A stretch of 64,000 bases of DNA, taken from the NCBI RefSeq assembly GCF_003144115.1, contig NW_020312013.1:124001-188000 (forward strand). The letters are read 5' to 3'. Position 1 is the stretch's first letter; each line of letters opens with the position of its first letter. The stretch comes from Tilletiopsis washingtonensis (Eukaryota; Basidiomycota; Exobasidiomycetes; Entylomatales). Shown in pieces: positions 20,897 to 30,771 of this stretch. Made by a program: the position numbers and the translations under genes. The notes beneath the pieces were generated by a model that was given only the letters and a program-made list of their open reading frames with translations, was not told the origin of the DNA and ran no database searches.

Positions 20897-22680
20897 ATGC
20901 CACGCCCCTCCTCCTCCGCCCTCGCACAGGCGCGTGCGCAGCTGCCCGCCGCCGCCGTGCGCGGGGCGCGTGCGGCCCCGCGGCCGTCGCTGCGTGCGGG
21001 TGCCACTGCGGCGCGGCGTGCCACCGGCGGGCAGGCCTCGGCCTCGGCCGCGCGGCCATTCTCCTCGTCGCACGCGCGCCGCGAGGGCGGCACCAAGTCG
21101 CCGTTCCAGGCGTTCGTCGACACGCTGCGCGAGGAGCTGCGCAAGTCGCAGGAGATGCAGGACAACATGCGCCAGCTGCAGGGCGAGGCCGGCAAGCTGC
21201 AGGACAGCGAGACGATGAAGAAGATGCGCGAGGCGTACGAGCGCGCACGCATCGTCACCAGCATCAAGGAGAACCCGCGCCTGCAGGCGGCCGCCGATGC
21301 ACTGCGCAAGACGGGCGGCAATGTGGGCGACGCCGTGGGCGCCACGCTGCGCCAGATGGAGGAGAGCGAGCTGATCAAGGGCGTGAGTAGCGCTTGACAC
21401 GCAGCGCAGCACAAAGGGCTGACATTCCCGTGCAGCTCGGCGCCATCTCGTCGCGTCTGGCGCGGCAGCTGGCCGACAGCACGGCGCCGGTGCGGAATAC
21501 CGAGGCGTACAAGGAGCTCTCCAAGACGCTCGCCGATGCGTTTGACGACGGCGGCTCGGCGCTGCGCATCCACGCCGACGGCGCCGCCGATGCGCGCGAG
21601 GTGCGGCGGATAAAGCGCGAGGCGCGCCTGCGCACCATCGGGCGCCAGCCGCCGCGTGCGGACGTGGAGGGCGAAGAGGCGATTGCCAAGGCCATGGCGC
21701 CGCGAGAGGAGGAGGTGGAGGAGCCCGTCGCGGCTGCTGCGGCCGCTGGCGCCGCTGCGGGCGCCGAGTCGGCCAAGCAAGCAAGCGAGCAAGCCGATGC
21801 AGAAGGCCAGCCGGAAGGCGCTGCTGCTGCTGCCTCTGCCGCCGCTCCGGGCCCAGCGCCCTCGCCGCAGCCACACAAGCCGCGGCCTCTGGGCTTTGCC
21901 GCGCGCGTGCGTTCGGTGCAGGAAAACGCCGCCGCCGGCGAGGCCCTGGTGCTGCGCCCCGAGCCGGCGTACAAGCAGGCGTGGGCGTCGTTCCGCGAGA
22001 CGAACCCGCTGATGCGCAAGCTGGGCGAGATGCGCATGGCGTACGACGAGTCGGAGAACCCGGTCGTGGAGCGTCTGCGCAGCATCACCGACACGATTGG
22101 CGGCTGGTTCCAGGAGAACGAGACGGCGCGCGTCGTGGCGGCGTTCAAGGCGCTCGACCCGACGTTCACGCTCGAGGGCTTCCAGCGCGAGCTGCGCGAG
22201 TACGTCGTGCCCGAGGTCATTGATGCCTATCACGGCGCGGCACGCCACCTGCTGCGCCAGTGGTGCGGCGAGGCGACGTACAACGTGCTCATGGCCACGA
22301 TCGACCCGTACGTGCAGAAGGGCGCCATCGCCCACGGCCGCCTGCTGGACCTCAAGAACATCGAGATCCTGCAGGCGCGCCTGCTGGAGAACAACGTGCC
22401 CGTCGTGGTCGTGTCGTTCACGAGCCAGGAGCTCATGTACTTCAAGGACGCCAAGACGGGAGAGGTCATGGCGGGCCGCGAAGACCAGGCGGACATGTGC
22501 CGCTACGCCATGGTGCTGACGCGCGTCGAGGAGGAGATGGACAATGAGATCACCGGCGGCTGGAAGGTGGTGGAGGTGAGTGGAGCAGTGGCTGGAAGAG
22601 CCAAGTGCTGCGGAGCATCATGCTGACCCCCCTGTGCCCCGCGACAGCTCGCACGCCGCGGACAGGCAGCCTTCCTCTGA
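20897..22680 (+). CDS. TIM44: Mitochondrial import inner membrane translocase subunit Tim44
   Basis: Predicted 552-residue peripheral subunit of the TIM23 presequence translocase, anchoring mtHsp70 on the matrix side. Exons 20897-21382, 21436-22575, 22648-22680; the last exon codes only LARRGQAAFL. The N-terminus is an Arg/Ala/Ser-rich presequence ending near RPFSSSHARR. The N-terminal domain follows (SPFQAFVDTLREELRKSQEM and on). The middle has an Ala/Glu-rich insert (about residues 250-310), longer than I expect for Tim44. The C-terminal lipid-binding domain includes DPTFTLEGFQRELREYVVPE, YHGAARHLLRQWCGEATYN and VVVVSFTSQELMYFKD. It ends 122 bp from the convergent acetyltransferase gene. 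Confidence 0.95.
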
Positions 22681-22802
22681 GCGAGAGCACAGGAATGCAA
22701 CCAAATCACTACTCAGCCTGCGTGCCGTTTGCCAAGGGAAGCTGGCTGCTCCGCATCGGCAGACGACGTAGCTCTTCGCCGAGCTGCCGCTGCTGCAACG
22801 TG

Positions 22803-23571
22803 TCACATTTCCCACGTCATAGCCAGCAGCTGCACCGTGCTGCCGAACCAGCCGTGCGCCACAAAGCCCAGCTTGCGATAGAACGGCTCTGCGCTGGGCG
22901 TGGGCGCAGCGTCGAGGTAGCACAACCTGCCTCCCTCTTTGGCATGCGCCAGCGCGCGCGCCATGAGTGCTGCGCCTACGCCTCGCCGTTGCGCGTGGGG
23001 CGCGACGATGAGGTAGGGCACGTCTGTGCGAGGGGCAAGTTAGCAGATGCTGCGGCGATAGAGGCGAGGTTGCACGCACAGCACACGGGCCGCCCTTGAG
23101 TGCAGCGATCGAGCGCAGCTTGCGCCTCGCGCTTGAGCGCCGCAAACGCCTCCTCGTCGGAGTCGTGCGGCATCGGCGCTGTCTTTGGCAGCACACCTCC
23201 CTTCTCTGAGTCTTGTGAGCCCTCGACTTGCGGCTCATGCAGCACCTGCCACACCACGAGGCCGAGCAATGGCTCGTCTGCGTGCGCGTCGCGGTCGCGC
23301 GCGACGAGGAAGCGCGTGGGTGGATGTGTGCCTTGTGCTTGTGCGACTAGGAAGCGCTGCAGCTGTGATGCCCGGTACGCCATCATGGATTCTGATGTTG
23401 AGTCGTGGAAGATGGGAAGCATGGGCTCGGCAAAGCTGTTGCGCCAGACGAGGCATCAGAAGATCGCAGGCCCGCCTCTCTCAAGCCCGCTTCTTACCTC
23501 GCGGCCATCAAGCGTGCACCAGCAGCGAGGTCGGCCTGCGTCGCCGGCACGACATCGAATGTGACGGCCAT
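22803..23571 (-). CDS. GNAT-family N-acetyltransferase (AANAT-like)
   Basis: Predicted 216-residue acetyltransferase. Exons on the minus strand: 23571-23498, 23435-23080, 23023-22803. The first intron has a GTAAG donor; the second uses GTGCGT. The start reads MAVTFDVVPATQADLAAGARL. The acetyl-CoA site (motif A) is YVPYLIVAPHAQRRGVGAAL (about residues 144-163), with the Q/RxxGxG/A loop QRRGVGA. Motif B (CYLDAAPTPSAEPFYRKLGF) ends in the typical FYxKLGF block. Between the N-terminal strands and motif A lies a charged insert of about 60 residues. The arrangement resembles fungal arylalkylamine-type N-acetyltransferases, but the amine substrate cannot be inferred. Confidence 0.88.
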
Positions 23572-24411
23572 GACTTGCGTCTCTGCGTCTCTGCGACACT
23601 GCTTGAGGTGTGCTTTGCTTGCGGACGTGATGGTTGGGAGCGCAGCTGCGGGGCACCGCGCGTACACGCGCGGCCGCGATGCACGCCGCGGCCCCCACGG
23701 CCGCAGCGCCGTGACTCTCCGGTGACTCGAGCGACGCTGCGGCGGTCAAGGGCCACCGAGCACCACCGTTGACCAGCCTTGCTTCGCTCAGGGGACATGC
23801 AGGCGGGTGCATCGCAGCCTCCATCTGCACTCCTGCGCATGCTCGCTCCTCGAGAGCATTCGGCGGCTGCCTGCCGAGCGCCAACAGCCGGCTCCGCTCA
23901 CGAATGCGCCGTCGATCGATGTCCCTCTGCCTTTCTGACGTTCGGACGCAGCTGCAGCAGCGGAGATCTGCTGTCCCGTGCAAGATCTGCGGTGCGGCCC
24001 TTCAAAGTCAGCTCCAGAGCAAAAGGCCGGCGGCGAGATGGCGTCACGTGCGCCAGCCGGCGGCACCTCCACCTCGCAACGTGCCGCCGCCGCCGCGCTA
24101 AGAGAGCTCCGCTCCGCCCTCGCCGCCCCGCCGCCGCCGTGGTACGATTTGCCCGCTCTCGAGCTGACTTGTGACGGGCGAGAGGAAGGGAGCGGGAGAG
24201 TGAAGTCATCGGACAGGCCTCTGCGCTGTTGCGGAGCCGAGATGCTGCTGCCCCGCTCCGTTCGCCCTGCCGGCGGGCGGCCCTCTCTGCCGAGATGCGT
24301 CCGTGCGGCGCGGGCTGTCGTGTGCACGCCTTCGCCCCGCCCGCTGCCTTTCCTCGCACCACCACCACCGCACCCAGACCCACTTCGCACCCCCCCTCAA
24401 GCCTGCCCAAC
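23572..24411. other. Divergent promoter region, acetyltransferase / glyoxalase
   Basis: About 0.84 kb between head-to-head genes. It contains GTCACGTG at 24043-24050. The last 100 bases before 24412 are C-rich (many CCACC units), as in a leader. No coding signal recognised. Confidence 0.55.
24043..24050. promoter_or_regulatory. GTCACGTG (CACGTG E-box) site upstream of glyoxalase I
   Basis: Palindromic CACGTG core with the GTCACGTG extension, 362 bases upstream of the glyoxalase ATG. This octamer is bound by Cbf1/USF-type bHLH factors in fungi. The same octamer is found in four other gene-free regions of the window. Confidence 0.4.
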
Positions 24412-25477
24412 ATGCCCGCAACCGCAGGTGCGCCCTTCCTGCTGCGCTCCGCAGCGCCGCAGCTCGCGCGTCTCGGCCTGCGCGCCGCCGCTGCTCCTCT
24501 GCTGCGAGCTGCGCTCCCGACGACGACGCAGCGCTGCGGCGCTCGCTCGCCTGCTCCAATTGCTCCCTCTTACGCCCGCTGCTTCTCCTCCTCTCCCGCT
24601 CCTGCACTGCCCGCGAGCGCAGAGACGCAGTCGTACCGCTTCAAGTGAGCCCGCGCACGCTGTGCTGCTCTCCTGTGCCCGCTCGCTGACATGCCTGTGC
24701 TGCTGCCAGCCACACCATGATCCGCATCAAGGTGCGTCCCGCAGACCACACTTGCGCAGTGCCTAGGACGAGTTGCTGATTGCTTGTGTGCCCCCGCAGG
24801 ACCCCAAAAAGTCGCTCGACTTCTACGAGAACGTGCTGGGCATGACGCTGCTCGACGAGCACGACGCCGGCGACTTCAAGGTGAGGCACATGGCCGCACG
24901 TGTCGCAGCTACTTGCATCTCTGACGCGGTGTGCCCTGCACAGCTCTTCTTCCTCGGCTACCAGCACCAGGAGGGCAAGAGCCGCGGCGAGCGCGAGGCG
25001 CTGCTCGAGCTGACGTGAGTGTGGCGCGCGGACGCAGGCGGCCAGCATCGGGCTGATGGCTGAGTGTGCATGCACAGCTGGAACAAGGGAACCGAGGACA
25101 AGGCCGACTTCAAGTACCACAACGGCAACGACGAGCCGCAGGGTGCGTCTGCCCACGTGCTGCTTCCTCGTCAGCGCACACGACTAACATTCTGCGTTTG
25201 TTGTCCAGGCTTCGGCCACCTGGCCATCGCCGTCGACGACGTCGCCGAGGCCGAGAAGCGCTTCGACTCGCTCGGCGTCAACTTCAAGAAGCGCACCACC
25301 GACGGCAAGATGCGCCACATTGCGTTCATCCTCGACCCGGACAACTACTGGATGTGAGTGTCCCCCCCCCCCCCCCCGCCGCCGCCGCCAACCCAATTCA
25401 GCGCTGCCCGTCGCCATGTGCTCATCCGGCTGCGAATGCACAGCGAGATCGTCCCGGCGAAGAAGAGCAACATCTAA
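24412..25477 (+). CDS. GLO1: Glyoxalase I (lactoylglutathione lyase) with an N-terminal presequence
   Basis: Predicted 216-residue enzyme turning the methylglyoxal-glutathione hemithioacetal into S-lactoylglutathione. Seven exons: 24412-24644, 24710-24731, 24800-24880, 24944-25014, 25078-25142, 25209-25353, 25444-25477. Exon 2 is only 22 nt. Metal ligands are visible: His79 in NHTMIRIKD, Glu134 in LLELTW, His161 in GFGHLAIAV and Glu207 in YWIEIVP. The catalytic fold begins near residue 75. The preceding 75 residues are Arg/Ala/Ser-rich, lack acidic residues for a long stretch and end in ARCFSSSP, which looks like a mitochondrial presequence. Met81 in exon 2 lies just downstream of ligand His79, so a protein started there would lack that ligand. 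The sixth intron carries a C16 run followed by GCC repeats. Confidence 0.94.
25362..25389. repeat. C16 homopolymer followed by (GCC)4 inside a glyoxalase intron
   Basis: Sixteen cytosines directly follow the donor region of the intron at 25354-25443 and run into four GCC units. Such runs are prone to sequencing and replication slippage, so the exact length is uncertain. Confidence 0.85.
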
Positions 25478-26345
25478 GCGCGCAGCAGAGGCAGCCGCTG
25501 CGACGCAATGGAGCCTCTCGATACCTCTCTTCTTCCGAGGCAAGGCGTCTTGAGCCTGTGCCTGCCGACGACGGGATTTGGCAATGCCACGACGATCCTT
25601 ACCACGTGCGGCACGCAGATGCAGCGACGTGTGCGCAGCGAGGGGCAAGCAGCGAGGACAGCCTCAGACTTTGAGAGCCCGCGCGTGCGTCTCGAGCACG
25701 TGTGTTCGGGGGTTGGCTACTATGTGCCCTGCCTTGCCTGCCTGCTTGAGTCTGAGTACCGTAGACGCGGCGCATGACACAAGTCGACGGGCGCTGCACT
25801 ACTGTCTTGCCTCACACGCGTGTAGCACATGGTGCACCCCATGGTGAGCTCAAGGCCAGAGCCCTCTTGCTCTCTCGGCCTCGTCGCAGCTCGAGCGCGC
25901 AGCCGTGCTGCCTGGCCGAGAGCGCGGCGCACGCGACCAAGACTCGAGTGACCGTTGAAGCCGGAGAGGGTGGACGAGCGCCTGGCGCGGGCAGGCACTG
26001 CGTTCCGACGCCCCGCCTTTGCGGCGCGCCTTCGAGCAAGGTGCAGCTGGCCTCGATCCACGGGCTGCTTGGGCACAGGCGGCGCTCTGAGACACAGAGC
26101 CCCGAGCGTAGCTGCAAGATTCCGACGGCATCTTCATCTCCCTTGGGTGACTGTGCGCGGCAGGTGAGGCGGGCCGGGGGGGCTGCAGGAAGTACGAGGG
26201 TCCGGCCGATCACGTGACGCGCCCGCCAGGTAATTTTGGCGGCGGCCGCCAAGAGGCACTCGCGACCTTCTCGAGCAGCACGCTGCCGGCTGCTGCCCTC
26301 CGCTCCTCATCCGCCGGGCCTCACCCATTCCCGCTCACATCCACC
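25478..26345. other. Intergenic region, glyoxalase to MAK21
   Basis: About 0.87 kb between two plus-strand genes. It contains CACGTGAC at 26211-26218, about 130 bases before the MAK21 start, and a short AT island (GGTAATTTTGG) just after it. No coding signal or RNA gene recognised. Confidence 0.55.
26211..26218. promoter_or_regulatory. CACGTGAC (E-box) site upstream of MAK21
   Basis: CACGTGAC lies 128-135 bases upstream of the start codon, immediately before an AT island. It is the same octamer, in reverse complement, as in four other gene-free regions of the window. Confidence 0.45.
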
Positions 26346-29300
26346 ATGGCGCGCGACTTCCGCCCCAAGGACAAGAAGAAGGCGCCGCGGCCCAGCGCCG
26401 ATGCCGCGGCGGCCGGCAGCTCGGCGCCCCCGGCGCGCCCGGCCATGGCGCGGCCCGTCAAGGCTGCCCCCCGGCCGGCTGCGGCGGCGGCGGCGCCGAC
26501 GGACAGCGGCAACAGCAGCGACGTCGACGACGACACGCTCATGCGCGAGATTGCAGCCCTGGGCGGCAGCAAGGAGGACCTCGAGCTGGTCGGCCGGGGC
26601 AAGACGAAGGGCAAGGGCAAGGGCAAGGCCGAGGAGGAGGCCGATGATGTGAGTGGCCTGCCAGCGCCCAAGAAGGAACGTGTCGCTGAGACGTGTGGTC
26701 TCGCAGCCACGCCTCGGAGACGACGTCATGTCGTTCATGAAGCAGCTCAACTTCAGCGCCGTGGCGCCCAAGGCGGAGCCGCCCAAGGCCAAGCCGGCAA
26801 AGGAGAGCGCAGCCGCCGAGGCGCCGGCGCCGAAGAAGAAGGAGAAGGCGGAGAAGAAGGCGCAGCCAGCTGCGGCAGCGACAGCAGCAGCAGCGCCAGC
26901 AGCCTCAAAAGCCGCACCGGCCGCCGCATCGCCGGAGAAGAAGGAGAAGGCCAAGCCGGGCAAGAAGGAGCGCGAGGCGGCAAAGGCGGCCGCTGCCGCT
27001 GCTCCGCCAAAGGCCAGCGCCTCTTCCTCGAGCGCGCCGGAGCAGGCGGCACCAGCGCCCACAAACGACTGGAAGGCGGAGCGCGAGCGCAAGATGGCTG
27101 CCGAGCGTGAGGCCAAGATCGCCGCCATCTCACAGGCCGCAGCGGCGCCGCCCAAGGCCAAGGCTGCTGGCGCCAAGAAGGGCGGCGCGTCCAAGGGCGA
27201 GCAGCGCCTGCTCTTTGCACCGGCGCCGCACTGGTCCACCACGCCGCTGCCGACGCTGCCTGCTGCGCCTGCCAGCGAGAAGAAGAGCAAGAAGGGCAAG
27301 GAGGCTGCGGCGCCGGCGTTCCCGAGCGACGAGCAAGTGGCCTCGCTGCACGCACAGGGCAAGGCCCTGCTCGAGGCCGACAACCGCACGTACAGCGAGC
27401 TCATGTCGTCGGGCACGTCGATTGCCGGTGGCGGCCTCGGTACTCTCTCCTCGAGCGACGCCAAATTCATCTCGTCGCTCCTCAGCGGCGGCGGCGCAGG
27501 CACGGGCGCCGGCGGCGGCACGCTCTCGGATCGAATCGCAGCCCTGACGCTGCTGGTGCAAAGCAGCCCGCTGCACAACATGCACTCGATGGAGAGCCTG
27601 CTCAGCATGGCCAGCAAGAAGGGCCGCGAAGAGAGCGGGCGGGCCACGCGGGCCCTCGGCGACTGGCTCGCCTCGGCCGGCGGCCTGGGCGCACGCAAGC
27701 TGCGCTACTTCCGCGACCAGCCGATGTTGCCAGCCGTCGCTGCGCTGCAGGGTGCCTCCTCAGCAGACGTCACAGCAGCCGTGCAGGGCCACCTCATCCT
27801 CTACGCCTTCGAAGACGCCCTCAAGCACTTCTACTTTTCCTTCCTGCAGCTCCTCGAGGCGCAGACGCACGACACGCTGCCGTTTGTGCGCAAGCAGGCC
27901 GTGACGCAGACGTACGTGCTGCTGCGCGACAAGAGCGAGCAGGAGCAGAACCTGCTGCGCCTGCTCGTCAACAAGCTCGGCGACTCGGAGCGCGCGGTGG
28001 CGAGCAAGGCCAGTGGCCATCTGCTCGAGCTGCTCGCGACGCATCCGGCCATGAAGGCCGTCGTCGTGCGCGAGGTGGCGCAGCTGGTGCTGCGTCCGCC
28101 GCCCAAGGTGGCGCCGACTGCCGCCAAGGACGGCGAGCCGGCAGTGGCCAAGTACAACACGCACGCGCGCTACTACGGCGTCCTGACGCTCAACCAGACG
28201 CTGCTGACGGCGCGCGACGATGCGGTGGCGGCAAATCTCGTCCACCTGTACTTTGAACTCTTCGAGAGCGTGCTGCAGGACTTCCAGAAGAGCACGGGCG
28301 GCAAGGAGGAGACGATTGCCGATGCCGAGGCTGCTGCTGCGGCAGCTGAGGAGGAAGGCGGCGCCGCTGGCGCAGGCAAGAAGGACAAGAAGGGCCGCTG
28401 GCGCGACCAGAAGGGCAAGAAGGGCAAGGGCGGCAAGGCCAACAAGGCGGGCGCAAACGACGAGAACAAGGCCGTCGTCGACGCCGATGCCAAGATGATG
28501 GCGGCGATCCTGACGGGCGTGCGGCGCGCATTTCCCTTTGCCAAGCTTGACACGGAGATGTGAGTATGGCCTCGATGTGGGCGCGCCAGTGCCTCGCACG
28601 TCTGACCATGACGCTTGCTCGCAGCCTCGACAAGCACATGGACACGCTCTTCCGCATCACGCACTCGGGCACGTTCAACATCTCGATTCAGGCACTGCAG
28701 CTCATCTTCCAGGTCGCCGTGGCGTCCAACGAAGGGCCCACGTCGACGACGGGCAACATCGCCGACCGCTTCTACACGACGCTCTACAGCTCGCTGCTCG
28801 ATGCGCGCCTGGCGACGACGAGCAAGCAGGCCATGTACCTCAACCTGCTCTTCAAGGCCCTCAAGGCCGACGACGACGAGCGCCGCTCCAAGGCGTGCGT
28901 CAAGCGCCTGCTGCAGACGACGCTCAACAGCGAGCCGCCGTGGATCTGCGGCACACTGTTCCTGCTAGGCGAGGTGCGTTCGCCGGTGTTGCTGGATGCG
29001 CGACAGATGCTTGCTGACCAGCGCTCCCCCCTTGCAGCTCATGAAGGCACGCCCGAGTCTGCGCGTGATGCTGAGCGAGCCGGAAGACGAGGGCGAGGAG
29101 CGCTTCGTCGACCAGGCTGAGGACGACGAGGAGGCCGAGCCGAGCGCGCCTGCTGCCGATGCTGCTGCTGCCACCACGCGCACCGAGGGCGGCACGGCGC
29201 TGCCCACGCGCTACGACGCACGCAAGCGAGACCCACGATGGGCGGGCGCCGAGCTTACATGCCTGTGGGAGGTGGTGAGTTGTCCGCATCTCGAGCCGAG

Positions 29301-30459
29301 ACGACGCGTGGCGCTGATGCTCTGCCGCAGGTGCCGCTGCTCTCGCACTTCCACCCCTCGGTGGCGCTGCACGCCGAGCAGCTCCTGCTCTCGCAGCGCA
29401 TCAGCACTACGGCCGACCTGTCGCTCAACACGCTCGCGCACTTCCTCGACCGCTTCGTGTACCGCAACCCCAAGACGACGCACGCCAGCAAGGGCAGCAG
29501 CATCATGCAGCCTGCCGCGGCCGCCGCTGGGCCTGGAGGCGCAGGCGTCGAGACGAGCGTGGTGCGCACAAAGGGACAGGGCATTGCGGATGACGAGTAC
29601 GTCAACTCGGAGAAGTTCTGGCGCAAGAAGGCGGGAGACGTGCCCGTCGACCAGGTGCGTGATGACCTGTCTGCTCACGCGCCGGGCCCATTGCTCACGC
29701 TCATCGTCTTGCCACCAGCTCTTCTTCCACCAGTACTTCAACATGCGCTCGGAGCGCACGGCCGCCGGCGCCAAGAAGAGCAGCAAGCGCAAGGATGCAG
29801 GCTCGGACGACGACGACGCTGCTTCTGGCTCGGACGACGACGAGGCGGCCTCCGCCGCGTCTGGCAGCGACAGCGACTCGCTCGAGATTGAGGGCGAGAA
29901 CGACTCGTCGGACGAGGAGGCCGCTGGCGCAGAGGCGCTGCCGTCCGACGACGACTCGGACTTCTCCGAGGGCGAAAAGGAGATCTGGGCCGCCATGAAG
30001 CGCACGATGCCGCGCGAGGAGGGCGACGAGGACCTGATGCTCGACAGCGGCAGCGACGACGAGGACGACGAGGACATCGAGGCGTACAACTACTCCGACT
30101 CGGACGCTGCCAGTGGCGCAGCAGAGGGTTCGGACGAGGAGGAGGACATGTCGGGCTCGGACGACGACGGGCTCATCAAGCTGGACGCGGGCGACGAGGA
30201 GGGCGTGTTCAGCGACGAGGATGAAGACGACCTGCTGCCGTTCCACGGCTTCGACGAGCCCGCGGCCGCGGCGGCGCCGCGAGGCAAGAAGCGTGCCGCT
30301 GGCGACGAAGAGGAGGCGGAGGCAGAGGAGGCGGCCGGCAAGAGCAAGGCACAGCTGCAGCGCGCCGAGCGCAAGAAGCGCAAGGCCGCACCCATGTTCG
30401 CCAGCGCCGAGGACTACGCGCATCTCATCGACAACAACGACGGCGAGGACATGGCGTGA
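26346..30459 (+). CDS. MAK21: Ribosome biogenesis protein Mak21/Noc1 (CBF family)
   Basis: Predicted 1268-residue nucleolar protein needed with Noc2 for maturation and export of pre-60S ribosomes. Exons 26346-26648, 26707-28559, 28625-28973, 29038-29274, 29331-29654, 29719-30459; phases agree. The N-terminal 240 residues are Lys/Ala/Glu-rich. The CBF/Mak21 domain (about residues 470-930) includes RKQAVTQTYVLLRDKSEQEQ, NKLGDSERAVASKASGHLLE, ARYYGVLTLNQTLL, HSGTFNISIQALQLIFQV and LLSHFHPSVALHAEQLLLSQ. The C-terminus from about residue 1023 begins LFFHQYFNMRSERT and turns strongly acidic (repeated SGSDDDE-like segments) with late basic patches (KKRKAAPMFASAEDYAHLID). Insert stretches rich in Ala/Gly make it longer than yeast Mak21 (about 1025). 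Confidence 0.95.
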
Positions 30460-30771
30460 TGTGGCGTCTTTGTGCCACGCCTTCCTCGCCGCCTTGCTTG
30501 CACCACCTGCTCTCCTTGCGTCACGCTGCTCTGCTCTGCTCTGCTCTGCCCTGTACCACCGCGACCCCATTTCCTCTCTTGCTGGAGCTCTGTCATCGAG
30601 GGTCCGTCTCGCGCAGACGATAAGCCGAAAGCATCTAGTTCAACGAGTCGATAAGTAGAGGAGGGAGAGAAGGGCGCAGCGAAGCGCTGCTTTTGCGGCA
30701 AATTACAGTCGAAGCACAGAAGGTCTAGTTCTAGAGGCGGAGGCGAGAGAGGGAGTGGGCTGCCTCTCCCT
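30460..30771. other. Convergent 3' region, MAK21 / URA2
   Basis: About 0.31 kb between two converging genes, less GC-rich than coding DNA, holding both 3' ends. It contains four CTCTG units at 30529-30548. No gene seen. Confidence 0.6.
30529..30548. repeat. (CTCTG)4 pentanucleotide repeat
   Basis: Four perfect CTCTG units in the probable 3' untranslated region of MAK21. No function can be assigned. Confidence 0.85.

Noticed and set aside
26307-27698. Open frame of 463 codons on the minus strand opposite MAK21
   Set aside because: Ala/Ser/Phe-rich shadow of the Lys/Ala-rich MAK21 coding sequence.
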